Assembly: GCA_023665245.1 (NCBI GenBank)
Contig: JAMPEH010000039.1
Coordinates: 1 to 17,103 of the forward strand
Direction of reading: 5' to 3'
Length of the DNA: 17,103 nt
Source of the DNA: Muribaculaceae bacterium
GTDB taxonomy: Bacteria > Pseudomonadota > Alphaproteobacteria > Rs-D84
Made by a program: the position numbers and the translations under genes. The notes beneath the pieces were generated by a model that was not told the DNA's origin, searched no databases, and was given only the letters and a program-made list of their open reading frames with translations. Within the stretch, counting starts at the first letter, position 1, and the number at the start of each line of letters is the position of its first letter. Below, in pieces: positions 8,458-14,707 of the stretch.

Positions 8458-9591
8458 ATGTATATCCCATATGGAAGACAATCAATAGATGAAAATGATA
8501 TACAGGCGGTTGTTGAGGTACTTCGCTCCGATTATCTTACAACAGGACCTAAGGTTGGAGAATTTGAAAAACGTGTTGCAGATTATGTGGGAGCAAAATA
8601 TGCAGTGGCAGTAAACAGTGGCACGGCAGCACTTCACATTGCCTGTCTTGCAGCAGGAATAAAGGAGGGGGATGAAGTCATTACATCGCCCATTACCTTT
8701 GCAGCTTCCTCTAACTGCGTCCTCTATTGTGGGGGCACCCCTGTATTTGCCGACATAGACGAGTGTACATATAATATTTCACCGGCAGAAATTGAAAAAG
8801 CAATAACAGGACGCACGAAAGCAATTATTCCTGTACATTACACAGGTCAGCCCTGTGATATGGATGCAATTATGGATATTGCAGGAAAACACAATTTGTT
8901 GGTAATAGAAGATGCCGCACATGCACTTGGAGCATCCTATAAAGGGCGGAAGGTAGGCAGCATGGCAGATATGACCTGCTTCAGCTTTCATCCTGTCAAG
9001 CCAATTACCACAGGAGAGGGTGGGATGGTTGTTACAAATAATGAGGAGTTATATAAGCGGCTTATATTATTTAGAAGTCATGGTATCACAAGGGACGAAA
9101 CTATGATGACGGAGCAGCAGGGAGACTGGTATTATCAGCAATTAGAGCTTGGATATAATTACCGGATAACGGATATCTCCTGTGCTTTGGGGCTTAGCCA
9201 GATGGACAAGCTGGATGGATTTCTTGAGAAACGCAAGGCAATCGCCAATCGGTATCATGAGGCATTTAAAGATGTTGATGAAATAAAAATACCGAAGCAA
9301 TTAAATGGCTGTGAAAGCGGATGGCATTTATATATGATTCAGGTTAAGGCAGATTGCAGGAAGAAGATATTTGACAGCTTGAGAACGAGCGGCATAGGAG
9401 TAAATGTGCATTACATTCCTGTTTATAAACACCCGTATTATCAAAGAAACGGTTATGCAGACGTGTGTTGTAAAAATGGCGAAGCATTTTATCAAAGAGC
9501 AATCAGCCTGCCTATTTTTCCGCTTTTGACAGTTTGGCAGCAGGATTATGTCATTGAGCAGGTGTTAAGGTTAGTAAAAGAAAATAAATGA
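8458..9591 (+). CDS. pseC: PLP-dependent aminotransferase PseC
   Basis: PseC aminates the PseB 4-keto product, using L-glutamate and pyridoxal phosphate, to give UDP-4-amino-4,6-dideoxy-N-acetyl-beta-L-altrosamine. The 377 residues match the family length. It belongs to the DegT/DnrJ/EryC1/StrS family. The N-terminus PYGRQSIDENDI is typical. VNSGTAALH forms the phosphate-binding region, and EDAAHALGA carries the PLP-ring aspartate. The Schiff-base lysine is K181 in FSFHPVKPITTGEGG. The C-terminus has the family GVNVHYIPVYKHPYY segment. Reassigned from GTG 8440 to ATG 8458 on the RBS. A 179-base gap follows, unusually long for this operon. Confidence 0.94.
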   Translation: MYIPYGRQSIDENDIQAVVEVLRSDYLTTGPKVGEFEKRVADYVGAKYAVAVNSGTAALHIACLAAGIKEGDEVITSPITFAASSNCVLYCGGTPVFADIDECTYNISPAEIEKAITGRTKAIIPVHYTGQPCDMDAIMDIAGKHNLLVIEDAAHALGASYKGRKVGSMADMTCFSFHPVKPITTGEGGMVVTNNEELYKRLILFRSHGITRDETMMTEQQGDWYYQQLELGYNYRITDISCALGLSQMDKLDGFLEKRKAIANRYHEAFKDVDEIKIPKQLNGCESGWHLYMIQVKADCRKKIFDSLRTSGIGVNVHYIPVYKHPYYQRNGYADVCCKNGEAFYQRAISLPIFPLLTVWQQDYVIEQVLRLVKENK

Positions 9592-9770
9592 TAGGTTGTG
9601 TCAATTCGTTTGTCAAAAACATATTTGGAATGGCTTGATATTCAATGGGGCACACGCCTTTGCATATAATGCACCCGAGAATGAAAAAGGAAGGCTGATT
9701 ATGTGAGTTTTAGATAATTATAATTGCCAATGTATTATAAAATAAAAAAATCATTATGGAGAGATAGCAC
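9592..9770 (+). other. intergenic gap with possible gene remnant
   Basis: The 179 bases between pseC and the next methyltransferase hold no intact gene. A TATAAT at 9665-9670 lacks a good -35, and there is no hairpin terminator. One frame reads without stop from about 9589 to TGA 9705-9707 and ends in FNGAHAFAYNAPENEKGRL. It has no start with a ribosome binding site, and it could be the eroded tail of a lost gene. I could not identify the peptide. GC content around 9646-9660 is higher than in the rest of the gap. Confidence 0.3.
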
Positions 9771-10454
9771 ATGATAATAAACAAAGATAAAGAAGAAATG
9801 CGTTTGTGGAGTGAGCATAAGAATACACATGAAATGAAATATCCCAGTGAGTTTGTAGTCAGGTATCTGCATAATAACTTTCCTACAGGGAAAGGAAAGA
9901 AAATTCTCGATTTTGGATGTGGAACAGGAAGAAATGCACTTGTAATGGCAGATATGCAGTTTGACGTATATGTCGCAGATTACAGTGATGTATGTATTGA
10001 GCGGACAAAACAGAAAATGGAAGCGATTCAATATGAGAATGTTACATACATTAAAAATGAGCGGACAAGTCTTCCAATTGAGTCTGGCTTATTGGATTGT
10101 GTTGTGGCATGGGGCAGTCTGTTTTACGGCAATGAAGCAGACAGAAAGCTTTTGTTTCAGGAAATGAACCGTATTTTGAAGGAGGGGGGGTGCTTTTTAA
10201 GTGATTTCAGAACAAAAGAAGATTCGTTATATGGCAAGGGGAAAGAAATAGAGAAGGATTATTTTGTTTTGGATGAATACCTGCCAGGGATGAATTACTG
10301 GTTTTGTGACGAGGAAACACTTAGAAAGTTATATCGGGAGTACGGCTTTGAAATTATTAATTTGGAAAAGGTAAATCATTATAGAAATAACATGGAAAAT
10401 ACTGTTTCACAATATCATGTCTGGGCAAAAAAGGAGAAAAATTGTTATGTGTAA
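9771..10454 (+). CDS. class I SAM-dependent methyltransferase
   Basis: A 227-residue methyltransferase with the Rossmann motif I KILDFGCGTGRN (SAM-binding DFGCGTG at 47-53), the acidic ribose-binding position in VYVADYS, and SLPIESGLLDCVVAWGSLFY as motif IV. The family is broad (Methyltransf_11/25-like) and the substrate is not readable from sequence. Position inside the Pse operon suggests O- or N-methylation of the sugar or a precursor. It differs from the upstream Pse-associated methylase: it lacks the FWAGDFG signature. GGAGAGA is 6 bases before ATG 9771. Its end overlaps the pseF start by 8 bases, so the two are translationally coupled. It could instead methylate an unrelated partner. 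Confidence 0.85.
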   Translation: MIINKDKEEMRLWSEHKNTHEMKYPSEFVVRYLHNNFPTGKGKKILDFGCGTGRNALVMADMQFDVYVADYSDVCIERTKQKMEAIQYENVTYIKNERTSLPIESGLLDCVVAWGSLFYGNEADRKLLFQEMNRILKEGGCFLSDFRTKEDSLYGKGKEIEKDYFVLDEYLPGMNYWFCDEETLRKLYREYGFEIINLEKVNHYRNNMENTVSQYHVWAKKEKNCYV

Positions 10455-11157
10455 AAATATAGCCATTATTCCTGCAAGAGGAGGAAGTAAGCGTATACCC
10501 AAAAAAAATATAAAAAATTTTTGTGGTAAGCCGATTATTGCATATTCGATAGAAGCAGCAATCAAGAGTAATATATTTGATGAAGTAATGGTCTCTACTG
10601 ACAGCGGGGAAATTGCAGATATTGCAAGGTCATATGGAGCCAGTGTACCTTTTTACAGAAGCAAGGAAGCGTCAAATGACTTTGCAACAACAAGTGATGT
10701 TATTATGGAGGTTTTGGGGGAGTATAAGAAAGCGGGCAAAAATTTTGAATATGCATTTTGTATATATCCAACAGCACCGTTTATCACATCGGAGTTGATT
10801 ATTGATGCGGAAACCTTAATGAAAGATAAGAAACCGAACGAAATCGTAACAGTAGTTGAATTTTCTTATCCGCCACAACGAAGTTATGTTGTCACGGAAG
10901 ATGGAATGATAAAATACAGATACGAGCAGTATATTAATTCCCGTTCACAGGACTTGGAAAAGTGGTATCATGATGTGGGGCAGCTTTATGTTTACAATGT
11001 TGAAAATTTTTGTGCAAACAACGGGCAAATCAGGGAACGTATTATGCCAATTATGGTGTCTCCGCTAGTTGCACAGGATATTGATACGGAAAACGATTGG
11101 ATTCTTGCGGAAGAAAAGTATAAGTTAATAAATAAAATTGGGAAAGGGGCGTCATAG
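10447..11157 (+). CDS. pseF: pseudaminic acid cytidylyltransferase (CMP-Pse synthetase) PseF
   Basis: PseF activates free pseudaminic acid with CTP to the CMP-linked donor used by Maf transferases. The 236 residues fit the CMP-nonulosonate synthetase family. The nucleotide-binding P-loop-like motif IIPARGGSKRIPKKN is at 7-21. FCGKPIIAYSIEAA follows, with VMVSTDSGEIADIA carrying the conserved region after it, then CIYPTAPF, and DIDTENDW near the C-terminus. I chose ATG 10447, with AAGGAG at 10431-10436. The upstream ATG 10417 in the same frame lacks a ribosome binding site and lies deep inside the previous gene. PseF is preferred over NeuA/LegF because of the PseB, PseC and PseG neighbours and the YPPQRSYV segment. 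Confidence 0.92.
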   Translation: MCKNIAIIPARGGSKRIPKKNIKNFCGKPIIAYSIEAAIKSNIFDEVMVSTDSGEIADIARSYGASVPFYRSKEASNDFATTSDVIMEVLGEYKKAGKNFEYAFCIYPTAPFITSELIIDAETLMKDKKPNEIVTVVEFSYPPQRSYVVTEDGMIKYRYEQYINSRSQDLEKWYHDVGQLYVYNVENFCANNGQIRERIMPIMVSPLVAQDIDTENDWILAEEKYKLINKIGKGAS

Positions 11158-11162
11158 GTAGT

Positions 11163-12212
11163 ATGAAATCGGCTGATTATAAAACAGAGGGTGAAGGACA
11201 TGTGTTTATCATTGCTGAAATGTCAGCAAACCATATGCAGGATATAGAACGTGCGAAAAAAATAATTTCCGGGGCAAAGGATGCGGGTGCCGATGCGGTA
11301 AAAATACAAACGTACAGACCAGATACCATAACGGTAGACTGCTATGGCGATGAATTTTTATGCACTCCGGAAAGTCCATGGGAAGGTATGAATTTATATG
11401 AACTGTATAAGACTGCATACACGCCTTGGGAGTGGCATAAAGAGCTGTTTGATTATGCAAAGAAAATTGGAATTCCAATGTTTTCCACACCGTTTGATTT
11501 GTCAGCGGTAGATTTTTTGCACCAGTTTGACATGCCTGCATATAAAATTGCATCCTTTGAAATAAATGATATTCCGCTGATTAAGAAAACAGCGAAAGAA
11601 ATGAAACCTGTTATTATTTCTACAGGACTGGCTACATTAAGCGATATTGAGCTGGCAGTTGATACATGCAGGGAAGCCGGGAATCATCAGATTACCTTAT
11701 TAAAATGCGTGTCAGAATATCCTACCCCTTATGAGGACATTCATCTTAAGACAATGGTTAATATGAGGGAGACATTTGGGTGTGAGGTCGGCTTGTCAGA
11801 CCATTCTTTGGGCAGTTGTGTGCCTGTAGCTGCAGTTGCATTAGGTGCAAAGGTAATTGAAAAGCATTTTACCTTGTGCCGGGCAGAGGGAGGTGCAGAT
11901 GCTGAATTTTCGATGGAGCCGAACGAGTTTCGTCAAATGGTTGAGGATATCCGCAACATTGAAAAAGCAATTGGAACAGTAAACTACAATTTGACCGACA
12001 GACAAAAGGACAGTAAAAAAAGGTCAAGGTCACTCTATATTGTTGAGGATATTAAAGCAGGTGAAGTGTTAAATGAGCATAATATGAAGTCAATCAGACC
12101 AGGTTACGGAATACATACAAAGCATTATGAGTATCTTTTGGGCAAAAAGGTAAAAAAGGATTTGAAGAAAGGAACTGCCTTGGATTGGAGTTATATTGCG
12201 GAGGAGTCATAA
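11163..12212 (+). CDS. pseI: pseudaminic acid synthase PseI
   Basis: PseI condenses the 6-deoxy 2,4-diamino altrose product of PseG with phosphoenolpyruvate to give the nine-carbon pseudaminic acid. The 349 residues match the NeuB/PseI family. The NeuB TIM barrel (about 15-275) shows IIAEMSANH at 16-24, VKIQTYRPDTIT, MFSTPFD, YKIASFEIND, STGLATL, CVSEYPTPYEDIHL, and GLSDHSLG to EKHFTL at about 210-237. The C-terminal SAF (antifreeze-like) domain lies at about 285-345 (SLYIVEDIKAGEVL to YLLGKK). PYED rather than PAED-like residues and the neighbouring genes favour PseI over NeuB. It starts 5 bases after pseF. Its own RBS is poor (AGGTAG only 3-4 bases from ATG), so coupling to pseF is likely. 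Confidence 0.93.
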   Translation: MKSADYKTEGEGHVFIIAEMSANHMQDIERAKKIISGAKDAGADAVKIQTYRPDTITVDCYGDEFLCTPESPWEGMNLYELYKTAYTPWEWHKELFDYAKKIGIPMFSTPFDLSAVDFLHQFDMPAYKIASFEINDIPLIKKTAKEMKPVIISTGLATLSDIELAVDTCREAGNHQITLLKCVSEYPTPYEDIHLKTMVNMRETFGCEVGLSDHSLGSCVPVAAVALGAKVIEKHFTLCRAEGGADAEFSMEPNEFRQMVEDIRNIEKAIGTVNYNLTDRQKDSKKRSRSLYIVEDIKAGEVLNEHNMKSIRPGYGIHTKHYEYLLGKKVKKDLKKGTALDWSYIAEES

Positions 12213-12213
12213 T

Positions 12214-13188
12214 ATGAATATCCTGATTTTAAGTGTGGGAACAAAGTGTAAGATCGTAGAATATTTTAAAGCGGAGGCAGATAAAGTTGTCACAACTGAT
12301 TGTGGTGCCTATGTGCCTGCTGCATATATGTCTGATATACATTATCTTGTTCCGGCAATGAAGTCTTCTGATTATATTTCGAAAATAAAAGAGATATGTG
12401 AGAAAGAAGCGATAAATGTTATTCTTCCGCTTCACGAGGATGAGTTGGAGCTTATCGCTGAAAAAAGAGCTTGTTTTGAGGCGATGGGTATATTCGTTGC
12501 GGTATCCGATACTGACGTAATACGAATGTGCAGGGATAAATATGCTTTATATAAGGAGCTTGTGAAGCAGGGAATTTCCTGTGTTGACACATATGACTTT
12601 GATGCGGAGCAGGATTTAATAGCAGGGCTTCCTTTGCCTGTGATTGTGAAAGAACGAACCGGAGCGGGCAGTGTTGGAATGTTTCAGGCCTGCGACAGGG
12701 ATATTATTGAGTACCTTGTTAAAAGGGGCAGAAAAAATTTGATTGTACAGCCATATATTGAGGCGGAAGAGTACGGCGTGGATGTTTATGTCGATTTCAT
12801 AAGCGGTCAGATTGTTGAAATTTTTGTAAAGCAGAAGCTCCGCATGCGGGACGGAGAAACGGAGATATCAAAAGCGGTAAAGGATGACAAGATTTGTGAA
12901 TTAGTGAAGGAAATTTCAAGTGTTTTGGAGCTTAAAGGACCTATAGACATGGATATTCTAAAGGATAATGATAGGTATTATCTTTTAGAAATAAATCCCC
13001 GTTTCGGTGGTGGGTATCCTCATGCATATGAGTGTGGGGTAAATTTTATGAAATATATCATAAATAATGTTCAAGGTAAAGCAAATGTTCCACAAACCCC
13101 AAATTATAAAACAGGGAATGTTTTACTAAAATATAAGGAGGTAATGCTGGTAGATGAAAGACATATTTGTTCATATAATAAGTCTTAG
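12214..13188 (+). CDS. ATP-grasp ligase, CarB-like, of the Pse operon
   Basis: A 324-residue ATP-grasp enzyme. Such enzymes activate a carboxylate as acyl phosphate and join it to an amine or thiol. The N-terminal Rossmann-like region (1-90) contains MNILILSVG, and ILPLHEDELELIAEK is the pre-ATP-grasp segment. The ATP-binding lysine is probably K146 in PVIVKERTGAGSVG. YGVDVYVDF lies in the grasp fold, and E259 and N261 in YYLLEINPRFGGG are the metal ligands. GGAGGA (12200-12205) precedes ATG 12214, so I prefer it over TTG 12196. It abuts pseI by one base. Its substrate is not identified. Given the absence of PseH here, a ligase acylating an amino group of the sugar is an attractive inference but unproven. 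The last gene before a transcriptional break. Confidence 0.87.
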   Translation: MNILILSVGTKCKIVEYFKAEADKVVTTDCGAYVPAAYMSDIHYLVPAMKSSDYISKIKEICEKEAINVILPLHEDELELIAEKRACFEAMGIFVAVSDTDVIRMCRDKYALYKELVKQGISCVDTYDFDAEQDLIAGLPLPVIVKERTGAGSVGMFQACDRDIIEYLVKRGRKNLIVQPYIEAEEYGVDVYVDFISGQIVEIFVKQKLRMRDGETEISKAVKDDKICELVKEISSVLELKGPIDMDILKDNDRYYLLEINPRFGGGYPHAYECGVNFMKYIINNVQGKANVPQTPNYKTGNVLLKYKEVMLVDERHICSYNKS

Positions 13189-13238
13189 CTTTTCTGATTG
13201 AGTTTTTAAATTTCATAAAAAATCTCTATAAAGAAGGC

Positions 13239-13267
13239 TTTACACTTTTGGCATTGGTTGCTATAAT
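13239..13267 (+). promoter_or_regulatory. near-consensus sigma-A promoter of the small gene
   Basis: TTTACA (13239-13244), a 17-base spacer and TATAAT (13262-13267). It lies 51 bases after the ATP-grasp stop and predicts a leader of about 40 bases before ATG 13314. The spacer contains ATTGGTT (13253-13259), also found in the pseG promoter downstream. Confidence 0.82.
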
Positions 13268-13313
13268 AAACATAGTACAAGTCAATCATTGCATTTAGAA
13301 AGTGGGTGATTAC

Positions 13314-13505
13314 ATGCCGAGTGGTATTGAAGTAACAAAACAAGCACTTGATGAGTTTAAAAAAATACAAGAGTATATGGTATTAGCTAAAAAAGAAAAT
13401 GCTGTTGAAACATATGCAAAGTTGAAGAAAGAATATTTAACATTAAAAGCATTGTTAAATGTATCAGGTGTCAATCTTACTGACATTGATGAAATCAAAG
13501 AATAG
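13314..13505 (+). CDS. 63-residue helical protein, function unknown
   Basis: A small soluble protein I do not recognise. It is Lys/Glu-rich with a long predicted amphipathic helix (about 7-46: TKQALDEFKKIQEYM, then AKKENAVETYAKLKKEY). A hydrophobic ALLNVSG stretch and an acidic TDIDEIKE tail follow. There is no cysteine, signal peptide or membrane segment. The start is ATG 13314 with a GTGGGTGAT ribosome binding site; the GTG at 13302 lies within that site. The gene has its own strong promoter and an intrinsic terminator, so it is a separate transcription unit lodged between the ATP-grasp gene and pseG. A coiled-coil adaptor, antitoxin-like or regulatory protein is conceivable, but nothing in the sequence decides. 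Both the promoter and the codon structure support a real gene. Confidence 0.75.
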   Translation: MPSGIEVTKQALDEFKKIQEYMVLAKKENAVETYAKLKKEYLTLKALLNVSGVNLTDIDEIKE

Positions 13506-13527
13506 TAGTAATATAACCAGCAGTTAC

Positions 13528-13566
13528 AAGGTGTAAAGTCTTTATTAAGGTTTTACACTTTTTTTG
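13528..13566 (+). terminator. intrinsic terminator after the small gene
   Basis: GTGTAAA (13531-13537) pairs with TTTACAC (13552-13558), extended outward by A-T and G-T pairs with the preceding AAG. A run of seven T (13559-13565) follows. It begins 22 bases after the stop of the 63-residue gene. Confidence 0.82.
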
Positions 13567-13624
13567 TGGAAAATTTATTATTTTAAGTAGAAGCTTGGCA
13601 GATGAAACATTTATGCAAGGTATC

Positions 13625-13653
13625 TTGAGTTTACAAATTGGTTAGTGTATAAT
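13625..13653 (+). promoter_or_regulatory. sigma-A promoter for pseG-maf3
   Basis: TTGAGT (13625-13630), 17 bases, TATAAT (13648-13653). It lies after the small-gene terminator and 26 bases before the preferred pseG start. It restarts transcription of the operon. The -10 overlaps ATG 13652, which therefore cannot be the start of a transcript made here. Confidence 0.8.
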
Positions 13654-13678
13654 GACACATAGAGATGGTGGTGTAAGT

Positions 13679-14707
13679 ATGATAGGATTTCGGTTGGACG
13701 CAAATGAGCAAATAGCAACGGGACACATGATGAGGTGTATAGCGATTGCAAAACAGTGCCAATTGCTGGGAGAAGACTGTATATTTCTTTTGGCGGAAGA
13801 AAAGAATACGGATTTTTTAGAAGAAAATCATCTTATGTATCATGTGTTAAATGTCGACTGGCAGGATTGGGATGCCAGTATTCCGAAGGTGGCTGATGCA
13901 ATTGATAAATTCCAAATTCGTTGTCTGGTTGTAGATTCTTATCAGGTTACCCACAAATTTTTCAATGAATTGTACAATAAAACAAAGCTTTTCTATATGG
14001 ATGATATGTGTAAAGAACGCTTTTCTGTACACATGGCACTTCATTATTCACAGTGGGGAGAGGAAAAAATAATAGAGGATTTGTATGCAAATACGGAAAC
14101 GGTCACATATTCAGGCTTGCAGTATGTGCCTCTCAGGGAAGAATTTTTGCAAAAGGGGAACCAAACGGCGAAGAAACAAATTTTAGTGACAACTGGGGGA
14201 ACGGATCCCTTGCATTTCACAATGAAGCTGTGCAGGCAGATTTTGCAGGAAACGGCACTGGATCAATATGATGTGTGTGCTATATTAGGCAAGATGAATT
14301 GTGATAAAGAGGCAATGGATATACTTGCAAGGGAAAATAAACGGCTTAAAGTTTATCAGAATATCAGAAATATGTGTGACAGGATGCGTGAAAGCACAAT
14401 CAGTGTATCGGCGGGTGGTTCCACGGTTTATGAGTTGTTTTCCTGTGGTGTGCCTGTTGTATGCTTTGGTTTTTCCGATGATCAGGTTGGTATGGGCGAG
14501 AGAATGGAAGAAGCAGGCATGGTTATATGGGCGGGAGATGCCCGGACAGACATAACCAATGTCGTGAATCGTGTAATAGAGGGATTAAAACAATATGTGG
14601 CTTGTGATATGGGGGAATTATCTCTTAAGCTTCAGAGTCTGGTTGATGGAAAGGGCTGTGAAAGAATAGCAGGGATTTTAAGGGAGAGTATATATGACAT
14701 TATATGA
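13679..14707 (+). CDS. pseG: UDP-2,4-diacetamido-2,4,6-trideoxy-beta-L-altropyranose hydrolase PseG
   Basis: PseG removes UDP from the 2,4-diamino altrose nucleotide sugar, releasing the free hexose for PseI. The 342 residues have the family GT-B-like, MurG-related architecture. The N-terminal signature is FRLDANEQIATGHMMRC with the catalytic-type histidine H16. VDSYQVT and MDDMCKERF follow in the N-domain. TTGGTDPLHFT opens the C-domain, and VSAGGSTVYELFSCGVPVV is the UDP-binding loop. ATG 13679 has GGTGGTG 5 bases upstream. The in-frame ATG 13652 lies within the -10 box and is rejected. The end overlaps the maf3 start by 14 bases. It is separated from the other pse genes by the 63-residue gene unit. 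Confidence 0.92.
   Translation: MIGFRLDANEQIATGHMMRCIAIAKQCQLLGEDCIFLLAEEKNTDFLEENHLMYHVLNVDWQDWDASIPKVADAIDKFQIRCLVVDSYQVTHKFFNELYNKTKLFYMDDMCKERFSVHMALHYSQWGEEKIIEDLYANTETVTYSGLQYVPLREEFLQKGNQTAKKQILVTTGGTDPLHFTMKLCRQILQETALDQYDVCAILGKMNCDKEAMDILARENKRLKVYQNIRNMCDRMRESTISVSAGGSTVYELFSCGVPVVCFGFSDDQVGMGERMEEAGMVIWAGDARTDITNVVNRVIEGLKQYVACDMGELSLKLQSLVDGKGCERIAGILRESIYDII

Larger units (their letters stand above)
13239..13562 (+). repeat. 11-bp direct repeat flanking the small gene
   Basis: TTTACACTTTT occurs exactly at 13239-13249 (covering the -35 box) and at 13552-13562 (descending arm and T-tract of the terminator), 313 bases apart. The reverse complement GTGTAAAG of the adjacent CTTTACAC (13238-13245) also lies at 13531-13538. 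Confidence 0.7.

Noticed and set aside
9588..9638. 16-codon frame overlapping the pseC stop
   Set aside because: It is too short, has no ribosome binding site and encodes no recognisable peptide.
13310..13498. 62-codon minus-strand frame opposite the 63-residue gene
   Set aside because: The + strand frame has a promoter, ribosome binding site and terminator oriented with it; the minus frame has none.
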